The position numbers and the translations under genes were made by a program. Source: Perognathus longimembris pacificus (Eukaryota > Chordata > Mammalia > Rodentia > Heteromyidae). From it: DNA of 64,000 bases. Location: assembly GCF_023159225.1 (NCBI RefSeq), contig NC_063168.1, forward strand, positions 65,451,398 to 65,515,397, written 5' to 3'. Below the pieces are notes generated by a model, which was not told the DNA's origin, did not search any database, and saw nothing but the letters and a program-made list of their open reading frames with translations. Positions 43,785 through 55,384 of the stretch are shown here, one piece after another (the stretch's first letter is position 1; each line of letters opens with the position of its first letter).

Positions 43785-44255
43785 AACGGGCAACGGGTTT
43801 ATTGCTCACAGTTCTGGAAGAACTTGGAAGCCCACTCGGAAGTTACCAGCTCATTCAGTTCCACAGTGAGAGTTTTCTTCCTTTCTAACAGGTGACCAAG
43901 TACTCATATGGTAAAGAGAGTCAGAGAGCTTTTCCTTTCCTTATAAGGACACTTACCCCATCATGACAGGCTTATCTTCATTGACTCATCTGAATCTGAT
44001 TATCTCCTAAAGGCACCACCCTCCAAATGTCATCACATTGAGGACTGGAATAATTTTATATATACACATAAACTATATGTATTACATAAACGTAAATATG
44101 TATATATTTGCATTTGAGATAGAGTCTCTCTAACCTGGAACTTGCTCTCCTCCTGCCTCAACCTCCCATATGTAGAAATTACTTCTAGGCATCACCATAC
44201 CCACCACAAAGTAAGCATTTCAAGGAGATACAAACATTTGTCCATAACACAGGAA
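43785..44255 (-). mobile_element. MLT1 MaLR LTR, antisense, split by a B1
   Basis: 'TTATTGCTCACAGTTCTGGA', 'CTTTCCTTATAAGGACACTT', 'AAAGGCACCACCCTCCAAAT', then after an interruption 'CAAACATTTGTCCATAACAC' follow the antisense MLT1 LTR. The interruption at about 44060-44206 includes a B1. Confidence 0.75.
44110..44206 (-). mobile_element. B1 SINE, antisense
   Basis: 'GAGATAGAGTCTCTCTAACC', 'CTCCTCCTGCCTCAACCTCC' and 'GGCATCACCATACCCACC' are the antisense B1 line. It sits in the MLT1 LTR, so it is younger than that LTR. Confidence 0.75.
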
Positions 44256-44610
44256 TCTTGTTAAAACACATTTTCATCAAGTAGTTATGAAATGAGGGCT
44301 AAGATTGTGATAAGCAAGGAATATACCTTATACAGAAAAATTCACATGTTTCATGGAAAATGGATTGGAGGAGACACTAGTAAGGAGGTAACACCAGCAA
44401 ATTCAGAATTCTTTTTCCTTAAACCTCTCTTAAGGAAATTGGAACATACAGAAATTCAATAAACAAATATAATTTTAAGAACTCATAGTTCTTAGTATTC
44501 TGTCTTATTTACTTCATCTATGTAATTTTGCTTCAGTATGGATATATGAGTTATAAACATCATGGTATTTTACTACTAAATAACTCAAAATGCATTTTCA
44601 GAAATAAGGA
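44256..44610. other. Unassigned stretch
   Basis: No element was recognised. Confidence 0.4.
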
Positions 44611-44614
44611 CTTC

Positions 44615-44841
44615 TAGCCAGGCACTTGTGGCCCCTGTCTACAATTCTAGTTTGTCATAGGCTGAGACTGAGGATCCTGGTTCAAAACCAGAGTAGGAAG
44701 AAAAGGCTGAGAGACTCTTACCTTCAATTAACCAGCAAAAGGCCAGAAGTGGAGATACAGATCAAGTGGTAGAACTCCAGTTTTGAGCAAAAAAACTAGG
44801 GAGCATCAACTAGGCCCTAAATTCCAACTCCAGTATTGGCG

Positions 44842-44888
<47 letters not shown>

Positions 44889-44900
44889 ACACACACAACT
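44615..44900 (+). mobile_element. 7SL-Geo composite SINE with (CA)n tail
   Basis: Head 'CCAGGCACTTGTGGCCCCTG', linker 'TTACCTTCAATTAACCAGC', Geo 'CAAGTGGTAGAACTCCAGTT'. A (CA)n run at about 44846-44898 takes the tail position. The 140-codon frame through it is a repeat artefact. Confidence 0.92.
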
Positions 44901-44904
44901 TCTG

Positions 44905-45960
44905 CTACAGAAACACAATGTCCTTCCTCTCAACAAAATTAATGATAATTTTAAAACATCATCAATACCACTGCAATTTGTGTGCACATCATTATGAAAA
45001 TGGAGAAATACATATAAAAATGTACCCACATGTACATCTCTTCACGTGTGTATATATGTGTCCACCTGAGCTGCAGCTGGTGTTTATATATGTGCATGTG
45101 TGTGAGCTTGTGTGTATGTGTCTGTGTGTGCACACACATGTTAGTTTATGTGCACAGAGAATAACTCTGAACACCAACGCTCTCTTTGCTTCCTTAGCTT
45201 TCTGAAGGTGCATGTTTCCTTCAAAGGGACGCTACAGCTCCAACTTCTCAGCACAGTGAGAAGCAGTGAGAGTCCAGGAAGGGACCTGAAGCAGCCCCTT
45301 GGCCAAAGCCTTGGTGGACCCAATATATCTTAACTTCAGCCAGAAATGACAAAGTTAGAAATGGGTCAAATAGATCAGAATCTAATATGCAGGGAAGCCT
45401 GTAAAATCTATGTAGTTTACTCTGGGCTGGCCATTTTCATAGGATTAGATTGAAGAGTCTGCAGTGTGGAACAGAGATGGATAGGCCCCTGGCCCCAGAC
45501 AGGCCCTGTCTGTCCATAGAGGCCCTGGGCCCATACAGCCAGGTGGGGTGCTCAGAGCAGCTGCTGGTAGTAGCAACTACTCCTGACAAGAAAAGGCTGG
45601 TATAGCTTCCTCTGGCCTTGGTAGCTTCACACATCCATACTTTTCTGGGGTCACAGTCAGCAGAACTTGGGGTGCTTAAGTCTTTGCAGAAAAAGGGTGC
45701 ATCTGAACTGAGGCAAACCATTGTATGGGCCAGTACCTACCCTCCCCATGAGTGCCCAGAGAATAACCTCGTGTCTTTGCTGGGAATTGCTTGATGTGGC
45801 CACAATCCCATAGAACCAATCTAGGAGTTATTTATTGCTTTAATAATGTGAAAATGAGAATGATTCTTAGGGGTGAAAACTATACCTGCAAGCCATTCAA
45901 TAGCACATTGCAGGACAATGAGTCTTGAATGAGAGCCCAAAGGAGCTTTCTTGTGATTGT
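44905..45960. other. Unassigned stretch with GT-rich zone
   Basis: A GT-rich zone lies at about 45045-45140. The region 45430-45720 is less AT-rich; its 94-codon minus frame has no recognised domain. No CpG island was seen. Confidence 0.4.
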
Positions 45961-45964
45961 TCAT

Positions 45965-46700
45965 GCTATATAACCCAATTCCATAGAAATACTCTATGAT
46001 CCAGAGATACTACTTCTGGGCATCACCCCAGAGCATTCATTACAAGTGAGTGTACAATAAAGACACTTAAACATCCATGTTCATTGCTGCACTATTCACA
46101 ATAGCCAAGTTATGGAAACAACCCAGATGCCCTGCAACAGATGAGCAGATCAAGAAACTGTGGTATTTATGCACAATGGAATTTTACTCATACTTAGAAA
46201 TAATATTTCATTTGCAGGGAAATAAATAGACTTAGAACAAAACATGTTAAGACAGACAGAAGGCACCTGCTTTCTCCTATAGGTGGAAGCTAGATCTACA
46301 ATATAACTACGCATGATAACCTACATACAGCTTAATGCATTTCACACAACAAACTGACCAAAGAAAAGTATACTTAGGGGAGGAGTCCAAAGGCATCACT
46401 CCTCTAAACAACTAAAGTGCTGTTCATGAAAGTAAGTACCAGGAAGCGGAAACATGTTGTGGTAGGGAGGCATAGGAATAGAGTAAGGAAGGGTGAGCAA
46501 ATATAGTCAGCACATTTGATGTATGTTATATTTTAAAAATTAACTATGTAATTTGAGGGTAGCTGCAGGAGGAGGAAAACCAGGGAGAACTAAGGAAGGG
46601 GCGATATTGACCAAGAAGCATTGTTCTCATGACCTGATTTATGGAATTATAATCTCTGTGTACAACATTAGTATCATTTTAACTACTTTCCACCACTTAT
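45965..46700 (+). mobile_element. L1 ORF2 end and 3' UTR
   Basis: 'TTCATTGCTGCACTATTCAC' to 'GAATTTTACTCATACTTAGA' is the ORF2 C-terminal DNA. It is followed by the 3' UTR motif 'GGGGCGATATTGACCAAGAA' then 'CTCATGACCTGATTTATGG'. No intact frame, and no 5' part. Confidence 0.82.
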
Positions 46701-46737
46701 TTGAGGCAACATTGTTCTATACACATTGGCAATGGTT

Positions 46738-46739
<2 letters not shown>

Positions 46740-46777
<38 letters not shown>

Positions 46778-46990
46778 CTGGGGTTTGGACATGGGGTCCT
46801 CTTGTCTTTGCTTGCCCTTTTCACTTAAGGCTAACACTCCACCATTTAAGGGTCACCTCCACTTCTAGTGTTTTGGGTAGGTAACGGAAGACAAAATCTA
46901 TTCTGCCTGCACTGGCTGAGAATCAAGATCCTCAGATCTCAGCCCGCTGAGTAAGTAGTACTATAGACATGAGCCACCAGCTCCCAGCAA
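46740..46990 (-). mobile_element. 7SL-Geo composite SINE with (GT)n tail
   Basis: (GT)n at 46741-46774 precedes the Geo half ('TTCACTTAAGGCTAACACTC') and a head ('CAGATCTCAGCCCGCTGAGT'). The linker is worn. Confidence 0.88.
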
Positions 46991-47929
46991 TAAAGAAAGA
47001 AAGCATTTGGAAACTGCTACACTCTTCTTAACCTCTTTGCCTCACAGTAGATTCAACAAGAGTCTAATAAGTGCATGCGGACGTACTGACACATTTATAG
47101 AATCTGCAGCAATTTATTGGAGAATTCATCCATTTTGGGGGCAAATCCCTGATGCATCTGTGGTGGGTGGGAATCAAAGGGAGAAACTGATCTGATAAGG
47201 CACTCCCAACTTTTCATTATGCAACCAGAAAAATGATCCCTTTACCTGTCTTATTATAGGATAGCGTGAGTGGGTATATTTTGCCATAAGAATTATGTTC
47301 CTGTAATGTTACCAAGCCAGGAGGTAGAGGAAAAGTAGAGGCAGCACTGGACTCCTACCATATTATAACTATTTTATGTAGTCAGGGTCATGCCATAATC
47401 ACAGAAAATGTAGCTCACCCTCAGCTGTTGGGAAGGCTAACTGGAATGGTTCAGCCAAGCCTTGAGAGAGGTGCCTGAAGTCCTGGTCACATTTCTGTCA
47501 CAGAAACCTTCTGCACTTACTGATTTCCTCCAGGTCCCACACACCTTTTGCCTCCCTCCCTGCCCGTGGAGGACTTTGGGGAAAAGAATGAGGCAGGACC
47601 CTGAGAGGCCCAGAGCTCCCCAGTGTGAGACCTGAGCAAGATGGACCCAGAAAAATTACAGAAGAGGTACATTCTGCTCTTGCTTGTGGTGTTAGACAGC
47701 CAGGTTTCACTGCTTGCTCTCCCACCAATGAGCTACATGGGGCTGACAAATGGCCACTTTTGGACTTGCTTTGTGTGAGTTCCCACCCTCTCAATACTGT
47801 TGCTTGCATAAATCTCTACATACTTGCTTCTCTTCAGTGCCTGCACCCAAGAGTACGGAGGAAGGGCACTTTAGTGTGTCTCTTTAGTTTTAATTTATCC
47901 ACAGGAATCATAGAGGAGCAAGTGGCATA
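46991..47929. other. Unassigned stretch
   Basis: No repeat was recognised. Frames of about 100 codons on both strands (47498-47930) overlap each other and have no domain. Confidence 0.4.
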
Positions 47930-48110
47930 GATGAGATTTTTGCTCCCAGAGCTACAATTGATCGGCTGATTTGAGCACAAAATGCAAGGCGTTATTACAG
48001 GGGCTACAGGAGAAATAATTGCATCCAGCGGGGATTACATGTACTTTTCAATTTAGCCATGACCTGACACTAGAATTGGTTTGTTTTATCATTATAATAA
48101 CAACAAGTTT
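47930..48110. other. Candidate conserved non-coding element
   Basis: It contains CpG-bearing unique DNA amid AT-rich neighbours, with motifs such as TTGATCGGCTGATTTGAG and AAATAATTGCATCCAGCGG (an octamer-like POU site). No repeat was recognised. This is a visual judgement without alignment. Confidence 0.25.
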
Positions 48111-48639
48111 GACTTCTTATCAAAACTGGGTTTCAAATCTAGACAAATAGTTATATCTTTTAAAAAGTTGTACCCTCCTTAGTTAAAAAAAATCTTAGAA
48201 CATTCTTTAAAAAATTACATACCCTGGAAATTATTCATGGGAGCTGCACTTTGTAGCTGTGTTGAGACCATACTGTGTAGGAAAGCTATTTTCTACAGAA
48301 AGAAATTCCATGATGGTTCCCTTTCTGTGCATCAGCCTAATGCCCAAGATTGGGCCTTAAAAACATTTTAAATTCCCAGCCATAGTATTAAAAAAGTGCT
48401 GGATTTGCTTTTATATTCTTAGTGTATAATTGCATTTTGCTAACATCTGGACCACTGAAGTCAGAGCAAGAACATTCTGAAATGGGGGCAGATTTTGACC
48501 CAAAGAATATATGTATAAAGCATTTAGACTCCAGCCAGCAGGCCACTTTCAAATGGGTATTTCTGGGAAAACTTACCCACCTGGAGGCCTCAGCTTTAGT
48601 TCAAACTTTACTTATAGCCTAAGGTAAAACATTAATGCC
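48111..48639. other. Unassigned stretch
   Basis: No element was recognised. Confidence 0.4.
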
Positions 48640-49200
48640 ATAGAAGTACATATAAACTTCTTACCATCACAAAAAATGTATCTAAAATATACTTAATGGA
48701 AATGCTAAAAGCTTTATTGCTAATGTCAGAGACAAAACAAGAATATTCACTATTACCACACTTATCTTTAAACAAATACAGGCCCAGCAATTAGGAGAAA
48801 AAAGATAGCAAAACCATGTAAGATTGAAATCAAGAAATGTTTCTATTATTTTGTCATTGATTGATAGTTGTTATTTTACAAAACTTAAGACAGTTCAGAC
48901 AAAATCTATTAAAAGAAAAAACATCATAATCCATTTATAAAGTACAAAATAAAACAAAGATTTCTTATTTGTAGAATAAAATAGTCAAAAAACATTAGTG
49001 GAAGATAAGATCTAACTTAAATTGCCACTCCTCAAAGTAAGATAGAAAATGCATAGGAAGCTAAATTTAAACCTACTGAGCAACATAAATCAGATCAATT
49101 TTGTGCCACATCTTAAACATGGTAAGTGAAGACTCAACATTTTAAAGGTGCATAAATTCCCCCCAATTAATATAAAAAAATGACATGATTAAAAATTAAG
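48640..49200 (+). mobile_element. Ancient L1M ORF2, upstream part
   Basis: 'AATGTCAGAGACAAAACAAG', then 'CAATTAGGAGAAAAAAGATA', then 'GACTCAACATTTTAAAGGTG' and 'CATAAATTCCCCCCAATTAA' match L1 ORF2 order. It appears to resume at 50720, so it is split by later insertions. Confidence 0.65.
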
Positions 49201-49269
49201 GAAACAATGAGGCTTTTCAGTTTCAAACACATATATGTTAATATTTAACATTATGTGTTACATGCTATA

Positions 49270-49365
49270 TATATTATAGTGAGCAAGAAGAGGAGAGGAG
49301 AAGAAAAGAGAAGAGGAGAGATGAGAAAAGAAGAAAAGAGAAGGCAAGAGATCTAGCAGAGTATA
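49270..49365. repeat. Purine-rich GA tract
   Basis: An irregular AGAGGAGAAAAG tract lies between the L1M and the B1-dID copy. Confidence 0.9.
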
Positions 49366-49429
49366 ACAAAGAAGGGAAGCAAGCCATAATATATACTCAA
49401 ACATATTATAGACAGAGAGTAGTGATGAA

Positions 49430-49640
49430 CACCAGTAAAACCAACTACTTGGGAGATATAAATAGGAGGAGAGTAAATTAAGGCTTCCCTGGCACAGTGG
49501 AACACTCAATTTACAACAACAACAACAAAAAGCAAGAAGGGCTGAAAGTGTGACTCAGAGATAGAAAACTTGCCTAATGAGTGAGGCCCTGTCCTAATAT
49601 CCAGAATATACTTAAAGCTCAACAAATCAAACCCTCAAAA
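49430..49640 (+). mobile_element. B1-dID SINE, degraded
   Basis: A worn head 'CAGTAAAACCAACTACTTGG', an ACAACAACAAC linker, then the dID tail 'TGTGACTCAGAGATAGAAAA' and 'GCCTAATGAGTGAGGCCCTG'. Confidence 0.7.
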
Positions 49641-49644
49641 GAAC

Positions 49645-50690
49645 AACAACCCAATTAATAAATAATCTAATTATCTAAAGAGAAAATGTTCAGAAGAAGT
49701 AAACAATTGGTCAATAGACATATGAAGAAATGTTCAACATCTCTGGCTATAAAAGAAATGAATATTTCAAAACAACACTGAGATTCCACCTCACACCTGT
49801 TAGAATGGCTGTTATCAAGAAAACAAACAAGGAATGCTGTCCAGGATGCAGCCAAATGGGAACTCCAGTACACTTACAGTGGAAATGTAAGCTGTTCAAC
49901 CACTCTGGACAAAAGTATGGACATTCCTCAAAAAGGTAAACATAGAACTTCCCTATGAATTTCATTTCTGAGCATTTATCCAATAGAGCACAAACAAGGC
50001 TACAGTCAAGCCACAAATACAACCATGTTCATTGCAGCACAATTTACCATAGCCAAGATATGAAATCAGCCCAGGTGCATCTCAATGGAAAATGCATCAA
50101 AAAAATGTGTCATACATCCACAAGGGAATTTTACTCATCCATTAGAAAAAATATTGTACCATTTGTAAACAGACTTGGAAAAATTATATTAAGTGAAGTG
50201 AGCCAGACCCACCAGAGAAATATACTTATACATCTTTAAGTAAACAATAGTTGGGTGGTATGAAAGTGGTTAAAAAAGAATTAACTGAAATATAATAGAC
50301 TCTATTGAGGCAAGCACCCTTGCCACTAGGCCATATTCCCAGCCCCCTATAATAGACTCTATTGAAAGCTCAAATAGTATAATTATTTAGGAAAAACTAG
50401 GTCAAAGCCCAACAAAATAAGCACTAGGTAATGGGTATATCCAAGAAGGGAAGTGGGGCAGAGTGGAGAGGGGTAAAGGAACGAAGGAGGAAGAGGGGAA
50501 GAACACAGTCAATAATTCATTGTGTATACCACAAAATTAAGAAATTTAAGAAAAGGAGTGGTTTGAGGGAGTGAAAATGTTGAAAGGGATGACACTCATC
50601 AAGATGCATTATATTTTTAAACTGCTTTGTTAAATGGCAGCTCTTTTGTACAACTACTTAAAGATAATAATTTTTTAAAGACTGAGGTCC
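49645..50690 (+). mobile_element. L1 ORF2 end and 3' UTR, inserted in older L1M
   Basis: 'ATGTTCAACATCTCTGGCTA', 'CCTCACACCTGTTAGAATGG' and 'TTCATTGCAGCACAATTTAC' are ORF2 C-terminal DNA. The 3' UTR follows ('AAAGGGATGACACTCATC', 'TAAATGGCAGCTCTTTTG') to an A/T-rich end. Short open frames (69-94 codons) are ORF2 shards. It splits an ancient L1M and carries the tailless ID fragment at 50309. Confidence 0.85.
50291..50365 (-). mobile_element. Tailless 39-bp ID-head insertion with 18-bp target duplication
   Basis: TATAATAGACTCTATTGA occurs at 50291-50308 and again at 50348-50365, identical. Between them, 50309-50347 is, on minus, the first 39 nt or so of the ID-like head (CTGGGAATATGGCCTAGTGG, then CAAGGGTGCTTGCC). 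There is no Geo half and no poly(A). The full 5' end is present and the 3' end is cut inside the tRNA-like part. Confidence 0.93.
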
Positions 50691-50719
50691 TGAATTCAAA
50701 TCTCAGTAGTGTAAAAAGA

Positions 50720-51640
50720 GAACATATTATGAACTTATGATTCCAATGGTTTGATACTATATTACATTGAAGTTAATTTATGAAAAATTAAATTGGGGGA
50801 ACTGGATAATTCTTTGGAGGGGGAAGAAATCCTAAAAGTTTACTATCTCTGGCCAACACCTTACATCCATCAACAAACCAATAAAGTCAAAGACAAAATC
50901 ATAAATATAATTATTTAAGTCCAAGAGTGATAAAAATATATCTAAATCAGGTTATAAACATGTAGAATCCAAAACAAAAACCATAATTGATAAATAATAG
51001 TATATATGAATTTGTAACTTCTCTATGTCAAAAAGGAATAAAAAGGTGGAATGAATTATTGTACACACATTACAAAGCAGAGAATTTTCTTAAGACACAT
51101 GGATTTAAGAACAATTAATAAATAAAATGAATAAGACAGAAAAATGTACAAATATAAATATAGAAAATATAAATATGCAAGGAGAAATATAAATAGTTAC
51201 TAAAGACCTGACCCAAATACTTTCAATTCAACTTATTTTAAACAATATAAACCAAATTAAGATAACTTTTCTCACTCACTAAACTGAAAAAGAAAATTAA
51301 TTATTACAAACTTTTGGCCAAGATGTATATACGTTCTTAAATTTCCTATAAGTAAATTGCTACAATTTTTGTAAAGCATTCAGATAGATAGATATACAAA
51401 TTTTTATAATTTTCAATTTCCTTTGTCTTCTATTTTTACTCTTATGGATTTATGATAAATATTTGAAAAGATATTAATTAGAGCATTTTAAAATAAATCT
51501 CTCATCAATTTAGTAAAGTCTGATTAAGTTATACCACTAGATAGGCAGTGGAAAGAATTTGGAAAAGCTCTATGTACCAAATTGGGAAAACACTCCTGAA
51601 CCATATTAAGTAAAATGATCAGAATAAAGAAGAAAATTCA
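50720..51640 (+). mobile_element. Ancient L1M ORF2, downstream part
   Basis: 'GGGAACTGGATAATTCTTTG', 'ACCTTACATCCATCAACAAA', 'TTTTGGCCAAGATGTATATA', 'AAATTGCTACAATTTTTGT' and 'CCATATTAAGTAAAATGATC' follow the ORF2 C-terminal order. It is probably the continuation of 48640-49200. Confidence 0.65.
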
Positions 51641-51757
51641 CACAGCCATCTATGCTTGGGAACTTTGTAGAAGGAGTGGTTGCATGTATGGGTGCACCTG
51701 CAAATATTACCAAATTACACCAATTGTTTCTGGTATCATATTTGTCAACATAAAGAA

Positions 51758-51812
51758 TAGAATCTGGCTTTGGGCTCAAGCCCTAGTATCAGGACAAGAA
51801 AAAAAAAATAAA
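51758..51812 (+). mobile_element. Geo SINE tail fragment
   Basis: 'GGCTTTGGGCTCAAGCCCTA' then 'GTATCAGGACAAGAAAAAAA' is the distal end of a Geo monomer with its A-rich tail. Confidence 0.55.
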
Positions 51813-51814
51813 GG

Positions 51815-53300
51815 TACTAAAGAAAACAAAAAGAAATTACTACATCTTTTCAACTTTATTGTTATCCTCAAATTTGAAGATGCATATTTATATTGCTGTT
51901 AACTCTGAAAGTTAGAACATTGTAGAAAATGTACTAATGGTTTGCCTCCGTTTTTCTTGTTCCTGTTAAGTCAATCTGAATTTACATACCAGTTATGGCT
52001 TTGTTTTTGGTACTTTCTAAAAATTCATTTCACATTAGAAGAGTGTTTTTAAGGAGAAATGAGTAAAATAATTGATTAATATTACAAATGAATTTAAAGC
52101 AATGATTCATGTCTTAATTTCACTTCTGCTTGCTCTTACACCTGTGACTACTTGCTTCAGTTTGGCTTTCATTTATTGAGTAGAGGTCATTTGTTTAGAC
52201 ATGAGATGATTATTTTTAATCATAACCATTAATCAAATTTAATCAAAGCCATTGTGAAATAATAGTTATGATTCCTATTTTAGAGTACAGTGCCTGCAGA
52301 GGTTTAATACATCCCCTGAGACCCAAAACTATTATTCATTTGTAGAGTCAAACTTTGAACATAAGCCCATATTCCTAGAATGTCCACATTTTACAAACCG
52401 TACTCAGTGGCCCAAAATTTTCTGAGCATACACAACATTTTCTCTGTGTATCCTACAATCAGGAATCCCCATGGGGTTATGTCTATGTTAGGTATTATTT
52501 TCATGATGTTTACCTGAAATACAATATTCTTTCACAATTTTAAGTCTCAGATCTTTTCTGTGTCATCTTCTTCAATCTTATTTTCCCCTTATTGTTTCTG
52601 ATCTTGATGTTCAATTTTCTGCAATGCAAAAATACAGTTGTTGTTTTTTTCACTACCTCAGCCTTTCATCATAGATCTAATTTTCATCTCTGTCTTTTTC
52701 TTTAGATATCCTGGAGCATTTCACACATTTGCTCTTCTTCTAATTCATCATTTTTTGTGTGTAATGTGGTGTTCCATTTGCTATTCACTGGTGTCTCTGA
52801 GTCACTTATTTGGTAAATTTTGGCCTAGATTCCATATAATCTTCATAGTCTTCATGGAACTTTCCCCCAGGCATCATTACCATGTGGTAATCTCTTTAAT
52901 CTTGCTAAGGAGGCATATTTTCCATTTAGTACAGTAAACATTTTTATTGGAGAACATTTTTCTCCATTGTTTAAGGGTAGTTTTATGTGTTTACATTTAG
53001 ATTCCTTGTATTTGGTTACAGGCCTTGCTTTTTACTTTCTTGTTCTCCCACTCTTAGGAAAGAGACTACAGTATATACCCCTTACCTAAAATGAAAATGC
53101 TTCAAATATTAGATTTCCTTCGGGATTTTTAGATATCTTGCTATGGGACTCAAGATGGAATCCTAAATGCATTTTATTCAATAGACATTCTATATACTTG
53201 CCCCAAAGTTAATATTATACAAAAGATTTAGTGTACCATGTTGACCTGTTACATGGGGTCAAAAGTGGGATTTACCATTTGTGGCATCACACTGACACTC
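51815..53300. other. Unassigned AT-rich stretch
   Basis: No repeat was recognised. Near 52210-52275, 'ATTTTTAATCATAACCATTA' and 'ATCAAATTTAATCAAAGCCA' make a dense TAAT/ATCAA cluster. The 99-codon frame at 52638-52937 has no known domain. Confidence 0.35.
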
Positions 53301-53304
53301 AAAA

Positions 53305-53536
53305 AGTTTCAGATTCTAGGGGCTGGGGATATAGCCTAGTGGCAAGAGAGCTTGCCTCGTATACATGAGGCCCTGGGTTCGATTCCCCAGCACCACATAT
53401 ACAGAAAACGGCCAGAAGTGGCGCTGTGGCTCAAGTGGCAGAGTGCTAGCCTTGAGCAAAAGGAAGCCAGGGACAGTGCTCAGGCCCTGAGTCCAAGGCC
53501 CAGGACTGGCCAAAAAAAAAAAAGTTTCAGATTCTA
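53305..53536 (+). mobile_element. Young full-length IDL-Geo SINE
   Basis: It has a complete ID-like head (from 53319), the Geo monomer and a short A tail. AGTTTCAGATTCTA is identical at 53305-53318 and 53523-53536. The sequence differs from the 31507 copy at roughly ten positions by eye. Pol III boxes are intact. Confidence 0.97.
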
Positions 53537-55384
53537 AAACAATTCATATATCAAATTTTTGGAAGAGGAAAGGCTCAACCTGTATAGTCAGTTGTTACAC
53601 AGAAAGGAAGCAGAGCTGGTGTTTACTCGAGATTAATGTCACTGTTCAAGTCTATGAGCTCTAAAGCAAATAAAGGAGAAAAGTCACTCATAAAATACAT
53701 TCCTATCTGTTGCAGTCCAAGCAGTCTTGTAGCGTGGTGGTGACAGAAAGAGCCTGTTGGAGCTGTGACTCCAGGCTAAAGGAGACATCTTCAATTACAG
53801 GAATTTCCCTTAGCCAGGCACAAACCAAAGTATTTCTGGTCCTCTGCTGAGTTTAGGTATCAACACCAGAAAAAGATTCGGAGCCATTCCACTGACCTTG
53901 ACATGTGTTAAACTTGTGGATGGTAAATGTAAGAGGTAGGCATGCTTCCTTGTTTTCTGTCTCTCTCACATCTGACATAAAGCTGTACACGATTCCTGCT
54001 GCCATTTTGTTCCCAGAGAGAAACTTTGTCCTCTGAAGAACATCCTCCATTACTGTGGCACTATGTGCATTGAAGTAAACAGACACTCCTTGAAATTCCT
54101 GCCATGATGTTTACATTCCTTATTTCTATGGTTGGTCAAATACAGTTTGTGGTTTGTATTTTGTATTTATTTCAGTCGTGGAGAGAAGACCATTATGCAA
54201 ATTCTTATCATTATGTTTCTCTTCCCTATTTCATGGGCATCTGAAACAGAATAGTTATTAATATCTTGGCTTCTTCTGCCTTTTGCTTACTGGCAAACCT
54301 TGAAAAATAATCTCTCCTCATAGTAGAGACTGTGGTATTTTACCCATGCCCAAAACAACCTATAAATTTTTCCCAGTTTATTAAATCTTATTTAAAATAA
54401 AATAAGTTGCCATCTTATTTATTTCTCACTGTTTTGATGCAGTTAAAATTCTTCATTCAAATTTATATTTAGCATTTTAGTATCTTTTAGTAATTGCAAC
54501 TACATTTGATGAAATGTGGAAGCGATTTATGAGACTGCAAATTATTATGCTGTGTGCAAGTTTGATTAACAAACTGCACCATAGCATTGTTATGGATTAA
54601 TAAGGGAAAAAATGTATAGTATTACCCAAGGGAAATGAGAGGAAATTTTTAGCCTGCAAAATAATAGAAACAAATAGACTCATTGTCCTATATGTTAAAC
54701 TGCAAAAATAATTATTGCTAACATCTTTCTACACCTAGCTCTTGAGAGTACTTGAATGGTACTTTAATATTTTTTTTCTTCAATAAGTGTGATTTATTGC
54801 TGAGTACTATCTGTACCATCTTCCCATTAGCTATACAGAATGCATGTGTATTCAAATATGTGCTATATTAGTATTTGTTCATGAATGCAAATATGTACCC
54901 CCAAAGAATATAAACATAATGGTGCTAAGTATTCCTAAATATTATCTTGGCTTGGTGAGTTAGAAATGGGGTTTGGGATTTTCATATGAGTTCAGCAGGA
55001 CAGTAACTGAGTTAGAAGATAATCATTCCCCTTCAATGGTTCTCCCCATGACAACTCGGTTCTGAAATTCAACTATTATTCAGCTCAAATTATTGTCAAA
55101 GTTTAAAGCTTGAATTTTATTGACCTCCTTCTGATGTCTATGACATCTAATCATCTGGGCATATGAAACCAGATTGTTAACAGCAAGAACAGCTCAAAGC
55201 ATCCTTTTTGCATATACCTGGACAGTTCTTTTGTCAAGCCCAAGTGATGATTTAGTCTCTGGGCTCTCTTACACGTGCATAACCACTCCAGGGTAGAAAT
55301 TGTATATGGGATTTCTATCTCCTTCACTATCAAGCTGCACAGTTGTTTTTTTTTATTGTTCAAATATCCCACTTTGGATTTTTT
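53537..55384. other. Unassigned, mostly repeat-free
   Basis: About 54470-54600 contains complex AT-rich motifs (for example GTAATTGCAACTACATTTG). No repeat was recognised. Frames are at most 77 codons. Confidence 0.4.
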
